Source: Ciona savignyi
Lineage: Eukaryota; Chordata; Ascidiacea; Phlebobranchia; Cionidae
DNA: 64,000 nt
Direction of reading: 5' to 3'
Assembly (NCBI GenBank): GCA_000149265.1
Contig: CH002368.1
Location: 924,964-988,963 of the forward strand
Positions within the stretch are counted from its first letter, which is position 1. Each line of letters starts with the position of its first letter. This document shows positions 46,983-58,900 of the stretch, one piece after another. The translations under genes and the position numbers were made by a program. The notes below the pieces were generated by a model. That model worked only from the letters and a program-made list of their open reading frames with translations. It ran no database searches and was not told the DNA's origin.

Positions 46983-48632
46983 TTACAAAGCTACAACTGA
47001 TGAACCACATCTTGGTATCTCCATGTTGGTTTCAATCTTCCATTTATCGATTATTGGATCATAAACCTCCACTAAGGTGCTGGATTTACCATCACCTCCA
47101 ACGACATATATCTTCCCATTCACAACGCAAGCGGAAGCACCATATCGCTTGTTGTTCATTCTGCTGGCCTTTATCCAGGAATTGGTTCGAAAATTGTATC
47201 GTTCGACCGTATCAAGTCCACTACCACCAATGGCGTAAATCTCATCATTGCAAACAACACCACACAGCCCATATCTGTTTTCTTTCATAGAAGTTAAATT
47301 TTCCCATTTCCTCATTCTTGGATCAAAACTTTCCATTGAATTTAAATAATTCCCATAATATCCACCAAACGCATATAAACGAGCATCATATGAAACAAGA
47401 GCATGATTACCTCGCTTGGTTTCCATTGGAGCAATATTAGTCCATGCATCCACCACTGGGTTGTAAACTTCGGCCGATGATAAAGAACCAACATTCCCAC
47501 CTCCCACAGTAAACATTTGATCATTCAACACAGCAGATGCTGCGAATCCTCGTTTCTCATTCATAGATGCCACCTTGTGCCAACCAGCATTAATTTGCTC
47601 CAAGTCTAACCGCTCAACAGAATCTGTGGCAGACAATCCACCACGACCAGCCGTATAAACATGGTTGTTTATCTTCACACTGGTTGAACCATATCGTCCC
47701 TTCAAGGTTGACACAATATTTCTCCATTGTTTCCCAACAACATCATAAATACTGACAAGTTTTTTTGCATCAACACCACCACCTACAACCAGGAATTGGG
47801 ATGCAACCACTATCGCTCTCGCTTCCTCTATTGGTTGGTTTTCATTACGATTGATTAATTCAGACATGCACACATCAACAAAAGTTTCACATTTTCTCAT
47901 CCAAGTCCATTCAGTTTTTTTATTCAATTTAAGGAAGGAAGTTGGTAATTTCTTGATGTCAATCAGTTGAAAGAAGCGTCCAAAGAATTGTTGTCGGTTT
48001 TCAAAATCATGTTTAACCCAATTTAAGATGCTTCTGAAAATTATCTCTTCACTTGAAGAATCCGATGTTTTTGTCATTCTAATAAGAGCTTCAGTTTCAT
48101 CCGGATTCAATGCTTTAAAGTCCAGTCCATTTGAAACCAACTCAAAATTATCCAAGAAGAAATTGTTACAATGTGTCACCAACTCAGGAATATTGTACAT
48201 TTGTGCAAATTCCCAAATGATTAAACAGTTCCCAACTTCAAGTGTGTCTTTAAGAAAGCCAACACAATAATCTTTCACAAATTTGATTTGCAACATATCG
48301 GCCGCCTCGTACAGTTGATAAACGGTTTCACTGTTGATTGTGATCTTTGCAGTGTAAATGAAGCTTATGATCAGGTTAAGTATCAGAGCTGTAATTCCAA
48401 CAACTTTGACACCATCATCTGTACAGCCTTCTTTGCACTTGGATGTGAACATGGCTCTGTAATATTCGGAAAACGCGGCAAGAATACTTCTGTGAGCTGA
48501 TACTTCTCCACCTTCCGCATTGAATGTAACATCACAAAGTATCCTTTTTTCACGTAAACTATTTATATTGTCAAGTAAACCGACCTCGTGATCGCTTCTA
48601 TATTCTTTCTCATTCAAGTTATTTGCAGCCAT
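46983..48632 (-). CDS. BTB-BACK-Kelch protein (KLHL family), intronless
   Basis: Likely substrate adaptor of a Cullin-3 ubiquitin ligase. The 549-residue product has the usual length and order: BTB at about 22-125 (LCDVTFNAEGGEVSAHRSIL, AAFSEYYRAMF), BACK at about 130-235 (NCLIIWEFAQMYNI), and about six Kelch blades from about 275 to the end, with repeated GG pairs and the Y/W spacing (VVGGGVDAKKLVSIYDVVGK, AFGGYYGNYLNSMESFDP, AIGGSGLDTVERYNFRTNSW, VVGGDGKSSTLVEVYDP). It is a single exon, as is common among expanded Kelch-like families in chordates. The exact orthologue is not assigned. No clear polyadenylation hexamer was found immediately downstream. Confidence 0.93.
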   Translation of the reverse strand: MAANNLNEKEYRSDHEVGLLDNINSLREKRILCDVTFNAEGGEVSAHRSILAAFSEYYRAMFTSKCKEGCTDDGVKVVGITALILNLIISFIYTAKITINSETVYQLYEAADMLQIKFVKDYCVGFLKDTLEVGNCLIIWEFAQMYNIPELVTHCNNFFLDNFELVSNGLDFKALNPDETEALIRMTKTSDSSSEEIIFRSILNWVKHDFENRQQFFGRFFQLIDIKKLPTSFLKLNKKTEWTWMRKCETFVDVCMSELINRNENQPIEEARAIVVASQFLVVGGGVDAKKLVSIYDVVGKQWRNIVSTLKGRYGSTSVKINNHVYTAGRGGLSATDSVERLDLEQINAGWHKVASMNEKRGFAASAVLNDQMFTVGGGNVGSLSSAEVYNPVVDAWTNIAPMETKRGNHALVSYDARLYAFGGYYGNYLNSMESFDPRMRKWENLTSMKENRYGLCGVVCNDEIYAIGGSGLDTVERYNFRTNSWIKASRMNNKRYGASACVVNGKIYVVGGDGKSSTLVEVYDPIIDKWKIETNMEIPRCGSSVVAL

Positions 48633-49344
48633 TTTAACAGGACAAAAATCACTAAAAAGTCTGGATAAAAGTAGGAAAATAAAATCACATGTTTAACACT
48701 CAATTTTTAAAATACATAATTTGATTTTATCAGATATATAAACATGTGTAAGCAGGGCCCTTAACCACAATCGCTACATTTTATACTAGTGTTATTCAAT
48801 ATATTCTGCAATCAGAATAGAATAGAATGGATCTCTTAGTTAACAAACCAAACTTGTTTAGTTAAAAATTACATACTCTTGTCAGACTCATGCATGTCTG
48901 GACCGTGCTAAATACTATTGCTCAATGTTTAAAACCAGATTGCAACAGTTTTATTTCTGCGAGAATAAACTGATTGGTCACTAAATTACCAAATCAAACT
49001 TATTATCTACGGTTAATTTCCCAGCTGACCGAGTTGGTACCTTTCCTACGTAATCGATCATGTAGGTTCTAATTCCAAGATGGAACCATCGGATTTCATA
49101 CCTACCTATAGTGTTAACAGGTCAAGGTAAGCACTTAATGTACATCAAACTGAGGCTACAGCTGATCGACATTTGTGACGTCACTGAGTCGCTTGTCGGA
49201 ACTCCTGCTGTGTTGTGGGTAGTTTTTTTTAATCTTTTTTTCTTTTTTTTAGGCCGATTCTCTTCTTTTCAAACTGTATATCGGCAAAGATGATTTTAAA
49301 ACCGCATCTCCTTGATCAATATCCAGAAAATTCACAAATTAATG
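48633..49344. other. Region upstream of the Kelch gene
   Basis: Presumed promoter of the Kelch gene, with no recognised element. It includes the left copy (49127-49235) of a 106-bp inverted repeat. Confidence 0.4.
49127..49235 (+). repeat. Inverted repeat, left arm
   Basis: About 106 bp from GGTAAGCACTTAATGTACAT through TTTGTGACGTCACTGAGTCG to the GTTGTGGGTA run. It is almost identical, reversed, to 49883-49992. It includes palindromic GTGACGTCAC. Confidence 0.85.
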
Positions 49345-49545
49345 GGTGCCTCTAAATACTACGGGATCACTTGGAGCGCTTGGATCACTTAGATTGCTAT
49401 GAAAAGTAATTCTCACCCTGTCCCTAACACTAATCTCAACCCCAGAACTAACTTTAACCCCAACCCTAACATTAATATTATAGCTTTTGTAATTACGAAG
49501 TATAGTAAGCGATCCAAGCGATCCTGTAGTATTTAGAGGTAGGCT
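49345..49545. repeat. Palindromic MITE-like repeat (copy 4, long)
   Basis: Ends GGTGCCTCTAAATACTACGG and (inverted) CCTCTAAATACTACAGGATC. The centre holds about 80 bp of CCCTAAC/ACCCCAA-like runs, the clearest telomere-like core of the four copies. Confidence 0.65.
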
Positions 49546-49803
49546 ACCGCAAATTAAATACCGGTATTATATCAATACCAATGCACAATAACCCCATGGT
49601 TGACTAATTGGGTTAAGATTGGTGTTCAGGTAGAGACTAGCGTTAGGGTTAGGGTTCAGGCTTAGAGTTAGTTTTCACGCAAATAGTGTTATAGAATAAA
49701 TAGTGTGTGCAGTGCATAGACTAAGCACACCACTGAATAGCCAGCATTTGGTTTAGGACCCATCACATTTCAAAATGTTTTAAAATCTTCATACAGAAGC
49801 GCG

Positions 49804-50091
49804 CTAGATATATAGATATAATCCACAATACACCAGGTGTTTCCACAAGTTACTTGTCGTTCCGCTTAAACAACTCTCTCCTAGGAAAAAAATTACCCAC
49901 AACACAGCAGGAGTTCCGACAAGCGACTCAGTGACGTCACAAATGTCGATCAGCTGTAGCCTCAGTTTGATGTACATTAAGTGCTTACCACAGGTCAACA
50001 GGATACTGAAAACTGAATTTAGCTTCTCTAACAACATTTCCATGGTAACCGTAGATTCACATCGGTTCACTGTTAACGATGTTATATTCAC
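49804..50091 (-). CDS. Possible small ORF/exon overlapping the inverted repeat right arm
   Basis: On the minus strand an ATG in good context (ACCATGGAA, near 50044) opens a frame MEMLLEKLNSVFSILLTCGK that runs through the repeat arm. A consensus donor (G-GTAAGC) lies exactly at the edge of the arm at about 49991, so the arm could instead be the start of an intron after a short first exon. The upstream side carries two CATCGGTTCAC repeats. The family is not recognised. Confidence 0.25.
   Translation of the reverse strand: MNITSLTVNRCESTVTMEMLLEKLNSVFSILLTCGKHLMYIKLRLQLIDICDVTESLVGTPAVLWVIFFLGESCLSGTTSNLWKHLVYCGLYLYI
49883..49992 (-). repeat. Inverted repeat, right arm
   Basis: Reverse complement of 49127-49235, separated by about 650 bp that includes MITE copy 4. 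Confidence 0.85.
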
Positions 50092-51329
50092 ATCGGTTCA
50101 CGACAAGGTTTTATGTACGGCTGCGCAGCAAACATAAAATAAAGAAAGAAATATATGCCGAACACACGCCCAGAATCGATCTGCGCTACGTAGAGATTTA
50201 TGGAACGGCATCGACGCAAAATTTATACAACGTCGATTCTAATGATGCAATGTCTATTGTTGTGAATTTGCCCCATTGCCCCTTTGCAGTTACGCGCTCT
50301 TCTCAGATGAAGTTGATTGAAATGCGTAACTGAAACAAATGAACACAATATAAATAATATGAAACAATAAATAATAAACACAGAAGAATATAAATCAAAT
50401 ACCTGAGTTTGGGGGGTTATTGATATCAATCCGTTCACTACAGATTAATCTTTCTCTCTATTTATTACACTTATTTTGTCTATCCAACGATTTTGATCGT
50501 TTACCACAGACTCTCAGGTACAACTAAAAAGGTCACCAAAATACTAAAGGAATAAACTAAATCCACGCCTTAAACGTGTACAAAATAAAGAAAACAAAAT
50601 ATAAAAATGCAAATGAGAGAAAATAATGACCTCACAGAAAACAAAATATTAATCGAAATCAACAAAAACTCTCGCATTAACATAGCTTCCCAAAATATGC
50701 ACAATTTACTCCCTTTAAAAGACATTAAACAATATAGCAAATGTCAAATATAACACAGTATATATGTGTTTTAGATAAGGCTCCTCGTCGGGTAATCGTT
50801 TAAGTTATACCAGGGTACAGCTGTGAAACCCGACGGTGACTTGACAGTTAAAAAATGAATATTCCTAATCCTTTTTAACATAAACATTAACCACAATCGC
50901 TTGACCCTAAAACCACTGTGCGGGAAAGACCCTCGGAGAGTTTAATGAATTTACATTTCAACCTTACAAACACCCCTAGATATATATTATGCTTATAAAA
51001 ATTGATAAACGTGGTTGTGCCACTTGTCACATTGTGCCCGTTGCTTTTTAGAGTTTTTCAAATTGTGTAACAATGTCTATACTTACGGGGTGTTACATAA
51101 AGAAGATATTGCCTTTTCTGACTAATTCGACGAATTTTTATGCAGCTTAAATAAAGGCTGGTGAAAAAATAACTATTATTTACGTTTGAGCTATTAGTAT
51201 TACTTAATCGTCTGTTTTTACTTGAGTGTTTCTCGTTATCTATGTAAAAGCTTGGCGCAATCAAGCTATTCCATCAGGGGGCAAGATTAGAAACAAAAAA
51301 CAAAACAAGTGTATGGTGTTTTTTGGAGT

Positions 51330-51335
51330 TTTATT
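51330..51335 (-). terminator. Candidate polyadenylation signal of the metallothionein gene
   Basis: AATAAA on the minus strand, about 165 nt after the stop. Confidence 0.45.
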
Positions 51336-51498
51336 GAACTTTATATCTTATTTATAGGTTTCACGTTGTTTCTGTACAGCAATCATTCCGGTTATAGGAA
51401 TCTGCAACGGTAACTGCCAAGTTAGTTTCATAACCTACTATTTAAACACAGTGGTAGCTTACTTTGTACACCTACTTCGTTACTGCATCCTTGCATTC

Positions 51499-51965
51499 TT
51501 ACTTGGTCTCAGTCTTTTTACAGCCGCATGGATTGCACTTGCAAGACGCTGGGTCGCAGATACATTTGCCAGTTTCTACAAAAGAAAAAGTCCCCATAAT
51601 AAAAATGTTCGAGTGACGTTGTTAAGCCGCTTCAATTTAGTTGCACCTTTAATTGACTTAATATTAACTGCATAGCGATATTTTAAAAAATAGGAAAAAA
51701 ACAATGTCCCAGGTTTCCACAAAATGTTAACGGATGCTCGGTTATGTCATAAGGTAAGCCACGTGGCGGACGTTGCACAGTAAATTAATTGGTTCTACAT
51801 ATATTAAAGGGATGTTTAAATTATATATAAAACGCTATATTAGCTCCAGTAAGTCGACAATGCAATCACTAGGTAATCTGACGGTTATAGTCATAACATA
51901 ATATCCTATACTGTCCTAATGTCTACTCACTTACCTGCGCATTTACAAGTAGTACACGGGTCCAT
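51499..51965 (-). CDS. Metallothionein, two exons, 35 residues
   Basis: Cysteine-rich metal-binding protein for zinc, copper and cadmium. Exon 1 is 51935-51965 and starts MDPCTTCKC; exon 2 is 51499-51575 and carries KCICDPASCKCNPCGCKK before TETK and the stop. The intron has a GTAAGT donor and a TTTGTAG acceptor and splits a codon in phase 1. Nine cysteines occur in CxC/CxxC spacing, with no aromatic residues and with lysines beside cysteines, all hallmarks of metallothionein. It is much shorter than vertebrate metallothioneins, which have two metal clusters; very short metallothioneins are known in Ciona. A missing middle exon was looked for in the 359-bp intron and not found. Overlapping ORFs on the other strand are spurious. 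Confidence 0.85.
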
Positions 51966-52175
51966 GGTTTCAGTTGATTTATGTTTTAGTGAATAGTCGG
52001 TAAAATAGCTGCAAAAGAAATAACTGTAAACGACAACTAAGAGTAAACAACTAAAATTCGTGTCATCAATAAGCTAAGATTAGTATATGCTGGGACACGG
52101 AATTGACTTTCAAGTCTTTAGTTTGCCAATGACAAATTATTCAAATCGTCTGCACTGTCAGATTACTGGGAAATC

Positions 52176-52182
52176 GTGTGCA
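52176..52182 (-). promoter_or_regulatory. Possible metal-response element
   Basis: TGCACAC on the minus strand, matching the TGCRCNC core, 211 nt upstream of the metallothionein ATG. Only one such core was noticed nearby, and a 7-bp match can occur by chance. Confidence 0.3.
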
Positions 52183-52975
52183 ACTTTAACTTTTTAAATA
52201 TTCCTAAGAACCAAACATTCCTTATTTAAGCATTTGCAGCGAGGCTGCTTATACGCTAAATGGACACTTAGTACAGACTGTTTACCAAAGACTGTGGGCG
52301 GAAATCTGAATCATTTGACGAAGGAAACTGCGTGTGTGTGAGCACCATTATTCGTGCAGTGATCGCGGTAGCACTACAAAAAAAGCAGTTCTTTTTTTAT
52401 TGTTACGTCACAAAATAGTAAACAATACACTGATAATGCTCTTTTAGGCGAGGCACACTTATTACAATCAAAATAAACATATTTTGTACATTTTCTATGT
52501 AGTATATTATAGTTGTAGTATCGTCGTTTTAATTAAGATTTTTTTCTTATTGAAGATACACATTCTCGTTTATTCTTTAACGATTAGGTTACGTGATGGG
52601 CTTGTTTGTCACTACCACGTTTTTTATATGGATATTTGGTCGGGTTAACCATCCGGCCACAGAAGAGTTGTGTACGAAGTTATATAATCAAAAACACCAA
52701 ACATACTAAAGAGTATTCTCACTAAAAAACCCGAGTCAATGGTCCTGTGAGCCTGTGACAAATCTATATGTCATCCAAAAATTCTTGTGTTTACAAAGCA
52801 CCAACCCGCGGTCTATTGAGCACTGGGTTAAATGGTAAAATGCTCAAGTCATTTGGTTGATCAATGCGGTGTGACGGCCGCACGCAGGGCTGCATTCTTG
52901 AAGCTCAAATATCTTTTCGCCATGCTGCATACCTCAGTTTAACGTTGAATGTTAGTGAAGTAAGTGCTGTTAAAC

Positions 52976-55900
52976 ATGCCAACCAATCAAGCTTACCGTA
53001 CAAGCGAGGAAGATGTTGTTATAAAGGTAAACTTACTCCGTAATTATGAATCTGCTGTTTTATTACGTAAATTGTTATATGTTACTATATCGTGTTATAC
53101 CCGCTCTCGTCCTGGTTTCTTTCTCGCTTTAAATGACGTCAATTTGAAGTGTGCTTCCTTTACTACAGGATTTATATAACAAAATCGAAATTAACTATTT
53201 TTGACGATGTAGGGTAATGTATGGTGATAGCTTTACTGTATGTGCGAAGATATAAATCGATATAGGCTTTACGTATTTCATTTAAATAAGTAAGAATTAG
53301 GCCAATGCGTATAACAAGAGAAAATTTACTTTTACGACAGTAGCTTTTTTATATTTTAACCAAGCTAAGTTTTCAACCAGTAATATATCAGTTGTAAGCT
53401 TGTTCCGTTTTTGACATTAACCTTTGTAATTGTCTGGCTTGTGGTCTTGGGGTTAGCGACCGGAGCCATAACCAAGCAGGTGATAGATTCGATCCTTACA
53501 TCGGCCGCATTTTCTTTAATTTATGAAGATACACAGCGCTCATTATCTAAGTAATCTAAGGCGGATCTATCAAACATTAATTTTATATTAAACAGTCCAC
53601 AAACTTCAATGTGTGGAGAATCAGGTTCTTTTGTGGTTGTTTTGCGTGCTTATAGCTATAGCACTGAACCTGACCTGAATTCTCCAACTAATTAGACTCC
53701 GAATCGACTCCGTCTCGGAAGGTTTCTGAATTGTATCTTATAAGCTGATACAGTAAAACACATACACTTTAACTGGTTGCCTGAACATGCTCGGAGCCGC
53801 GCCCGAGCAGGCGATTTATTTTCGGTCTTTATTCCAAAACGCGTTTTCGATAATAAATCATGCAAAGACTTTATACACGAAACATCAGCTTGCAAAACAT
53901 ATGGCATGGGGATTATATCCCGTTGACACGCACAGGAAGTGAGGTACAAACGGGTTTTTAGAACAGACGCACGCAGCTGCATGCAATTATGACTTACTAA
54001 AACAATTTAACAAAGCTTAATATAATAAGCAACAAATAATACACAAGCCGCGAATTTGCTACATAGCTTCCTTTCCCCCCAAATTTTAAATTTTGAAAAC
54101 TATTAATCCGCTATGGGATCCATACAAATTATTGTAGGAATTCGCGGCTTTCAAATGGTGGCGCGAAAATCATTTTTCAATAAATCGAATAGGTTGGGTC
54201 TCATCGATGGCGAAATGTGGATAACATCTGTAAAATAAACTGAACAAGGTTTTTTTGTATAGGGCCTATGAAATAACTATCAGATTATTCGCTAAGCTAA
54301 AGCATTGGTGGTCCATGCAGAGGGCAAAAAAATCAAACCAAAGCATTATTCAGACGCAAATCACGCTATAGACAATAGGCATAAAAACATACTCGTATAA
54401 AAAATAGTCGGCGTGGAGCATCCTCGACACGCAATAACATACCCAGTAGACACAAAATACTCATATAAAATAGGCCACTCTAGACGATATTCAATACTCG
54501 TGTAATAATTAATAATGCTTTAGTCGTGATCGTATACCCTATTCACATTTCTCACCAATCCTTGAGCAAAATGCTGAACAACTCGGTGACAGTCAAAGAT
54601 CCGTCTCATAGACGAAACGGCCACCACGAAAACGACAAACTTGTAAGTACGTGAGCCCAGGTGATCGCTCAGGTTTGCGACGCGTGTCGTGAAGAAAAGT
54701 CTTTTCCGACTCGACCAAAATGTCGAAAATATTGTTTTCCTCTTCGATTGTTCTGCTCGCGAATGATGGTTTCTTTATTAGACCCATAGATTTCTGGCGT
54801 TTTCATCACTTCCCCTTCGATCCACCGTATCTTCTTTGTACTTTATGCCGGGTGGCGCGATATTCGTTTCTTCCGGACGACGACGTAGACGGCCACTTCG
54901 CCCATCCACAATGAGATTGAAACGCTTTATAAAGTCCAAACCGATCACGGGATGGCGAACGTTTGCGGTCTGAAATCTCCATTTAAAAGATCCCACACCT
55001 TGTAAGGAAACGTCTAGTTCCTTGTTTCCAGTTGATGGGCAGTTCGTTTCGCTTAGTTGTAGTTTTCCGGAACGTTGGTAAAAAATAGAACGTGTGTCTT
55101 CTAAATTGGGTAAAAGAGAAACTGATGTTCTTGGGTCCACCATAAACTTTAAGTTATTTGCGACGTCTTCAACAAAAAATAAACTGGACTTCGCATGGAA
55201 ATATCTCGGGCTTGACATTTGTAGTCTTGTTTTTGGTTTTGTTCTTGCTGTTTTTCTGTAGATTGCAGACCAATTGCAGCCTGGGTTGCATTTTTGTGCT
55301 CGGTTACCAAAATGTTTATGAAACCAGCAAATCCTCACTTGCGGCTTTTCTGTTGGCATCGGAAAATTGAATAGATTGTTTCGCCAACACATTTTTCTTG
55401 GTAAATAGGCCTGCGTGTTCAAACACGTATTGGAGATTCACCACTGTGGAGAATCAGGTTCTTTTGTGGTTGTTTTGCGTGCTTATATCTGTAGCACTGA
55501 ACCTGACCTAAATTCTCCAACTAATTAGACTCCGAATCGACTCCGTCTCGGAAGGTTTCTGAATTGTATCTTATAAGCTGATACAGTAAAACACATACAC
55601 TTTAACTGGTTGCCTGAACATGCTCGGAGCCGCGCCCGAGCAGGCGATTTATTTTCGGTCTTTATTCCAAAACGCGTTTTCGATAATAAATCATGCAAAG
55701 ACTTTATACACGAAACATCAGCTTGCAAAACATATGGCATGGGGATTATATCCCGTTGACACGCACAGGAAGTGAGGTACAAACGGGTTTTTAGAACAGA
55801 CGCACGCAGCTGCATGCAATTATGACTTACTAAAACAATTTAACAAAGCTTAATATAATAAGCAACAAATAATACACAAGCCGCGAATTTGCTACAAATG

Positions 55901-58900
55901 TGTCTGGCAACCCGACTGAATAATTAAAAGTAAACTGTACTTAAATGTCTGTCTTCGCCTCACACAGTTAGACAATTTTGGGTATAGGGGAAGAGTGGGT
56001 AAAATGGGCCCTTTAGTTGCAAATCGGATTTTTTACTGATATAAAGCCCGCTGGACTTAAGTTTTTCATGTGGTGTCACCTAATACCAAAGTCTTTACAC
56101 ATAACATGTTAACTTTCTAATAATTTTTGTTATATATTTTTTATCAACAAAGAAAAATATTTCGTTAGTGGCCCATTTTAGACAAGGGGTGTAGTCTAAA
56201 ATGGGCCCCGGCCCGTTTTCGACATTAATATTTCGCCAGATAACAGTATCCATATTCGCTTCCCATATAAACAATGTTATTACTTTTCTTTTTATGATGT
56301 AGTTTTTTTTTTTTAATTTAACACTTTGGATTACAGCAATTACTTTTTATTTAATACCCAGTTACTAGTATACTAATGCAATAACACCTTGCTACTTTAG
56401 TGGAAGCATAACTATCAATTCATGTTATTAATAGCATTTAGAAAACCCGTTTAGTTTATTGTGAAACACATAATATGACTGTTAGTGCTAAGTCTAGCCC
56501 TTTAGTACTATTAATGCTAAGTCTAGCCCCGTTAGTTACCAAATGAACACAGGGGGCCCATATTAGACAGGTGCCAACATACGACTTAAAATCTCTATAA
56601 AAAAATTTTAAAAAAAGAAGTTTTATTTCTACCAGTAGAAGTAGGTCTAGGCTATATAGTTCTATTTAACTACAGTAAAATTTATTATTAGTATTTGATC
56701 TTTTCTATTATTTATTAGCAGAAAACAAAAATTGCAAATTTAGATTCAGACCTTCTCAAACCAAAATAGCTACAGAAAACATTGAGTTTGTCGATTTCAC
56801 GCTCAAACTTCGGTTTGGAGATTCCATAATTTGATATACTGACACTGGTTTTTGCAGCAAATTTTTATTCTTCAAAATATATTGAAAATTGAAGGGGGCC
56901 CATTTTACCCAAGTGGCCCATTTTACCCACTTTTCCCCTATAACCTGGACCTTTAATAGTTGGAACTAAGTAACGTAACAAAACTTGTCAACGACCGATT
57001 ATTTTCGATTAACGCAATTTTTACCACCCGACTTCTCTGTTTTGCAGGAAAGTACAGGTCGGGTCAAAAAGGCCGCGTCGCCACTTGGTAGAGGTATTTA
57101 TTTTATTTATATTTGACGGTCACAGAGATGTATGTTGACATAACTTATTTAGGTATTTTTCAAATGAATAGTTCTAACCAACTGTAGGAACCTCTGACAC
57201 AATGACAACTCCCGGTAAGGTGGCATTGGGCGCTAGGTGGATAGGAAACAATAGGAAGGTAAAACCAAGGGGGTTAACACACGGGCAATCGTCAGATCAC
57301 CTCGCGCCCATCGTCGGGTTACCGGAGCTATTTCAATGTGTTGTGTAGGAGGATAGGATAGGATATTCATGTTTATCCCCGTGAATGGGAAAACCTAGGG
57401 GATTATCACACGGGCAATCGTCAGATCACCTCGCGCCCATCGTCGGGTTACCGGAGCTATTGCAGTGTGTTGTATATGATATAGACACGTTCCTTCAATT
57501 TGGTAGAACCCATTAATCCGCTGGGTTCAGGCAATGTCCGTAAAGTGCCTTGCCCAAGGACACAACCGACAAGCTAGCGACCAGTTTCGCACCTGCAACC
57601 TTTCGATTGAAAGATGACGCACTTAACCGCTGTACCACCGGGCCGGGTGTATGGACACGTTCCTATAATTTGGTAGAACCCATTGATACGCTGGGTTCAG
57701 GCAATTTCCGTTTAGTGCCTTGCCCAAGGACACAACCTACTAGCTAGCGACCAGTTCTGAATCTGTAACCTTTCGGTTGAAAGGCAACACACTAAACCGC
57801 CAAACTAACCAGTCAGGATAATCTGACGATCGTCCGTGTGTTAGCCCCATTGTCTTTTACCATGAAGATAAACATGAATGACCTATCCAATCCTATTATA
57901 TGTGTCTATATGGAACATAAACTTAAAGTGCAGCTCTTGTTCATTTTGGAACTATTTTAGATAGCGTGCTTGAGATAAAGATCAAAGTTCGTCTTGCATG
58001 GAAAAACATTATTGCAAAAGTGCCTGAAACGACCAATTGCTTTGGAAAAATAACGAAACCGGAAAAGATTATTCTTGATGGAGGTATACGTTTGATTATG
58101 GAAGAATCACCTTGTTAGCGCTTGGACGGATCTTACGAAAAGCTGTCTAGTGCATATATGTCCGACTAATTAGCTTGGTTTGGTTATTCGTCGACCTTCA
58201 GCCACATGTTTGAAGGTTCAACGCTGGTCGCTAGCTAGTCGGTTTTGTACTTGGACAAGTTACTTATGGATTTGATGGGTTTCTACAAAATAAAAAGAAC
58301 TGCTAAATCGTTCACAACACGCTGTAATAGCTCGGTAATCTTACGGTGTGCGTGAGGTAATCTGACGTTTGACCGTTTGATAACGCCTCTTGCGTTTTAC
58401 CATTCACGGGGATAAATTCTATACGTTAAGTCTATTGTGGAACATGGAAGCTATTATAATATTAATTTCAAATTAACCAACTGATTTCGATTTTATCCTG
58501 CAATTCGTGTATATTTATTATGAGTATACTGCAATAGGTGATGTTACCAAGATCGGACGTTAAGTGATCTGACGATTTCCCATACGATAACTTTCTTTTG
58601 TTTTGGTATTTACTTCGATAAAACATAATTTAAATATGTCTTTTACAAACAATGACTTAAAACATAAGAATACAAACATAAGATGACAAGTGCAGTTGGG
58701 TTGTTGCCGAAGTTTAAACTTGGAAATTTGCATGGGTTTTGATTCAACGAATTGTAACACACATCCTCTGCTACGCATGATTAGCAGTCTTTTATGCGAG
58801 TTTCGATTGTGGTTAAAAACAACATATCCAATAGCAAAAGCTTGACGGCGGCACTGTTTTGGAACGAGAATACCCTTTGTTAAACTTTATAATATAAAAA

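Noticed and set aside
51451..51675. 74-codon plus-strand ORF with a membrane-like stretch
   Set aside because: It is antisense to metallothionein exon 2; the Cys codons of the real exon read as hydrophobic/Ala codons on the other strand.
53692..55815. Two identical 96-codon minus-strand ORFs
   Set aside because: They are the same frame in the two LTRs of one retroelement; identity reflects LTR duplication rather than paired genes.
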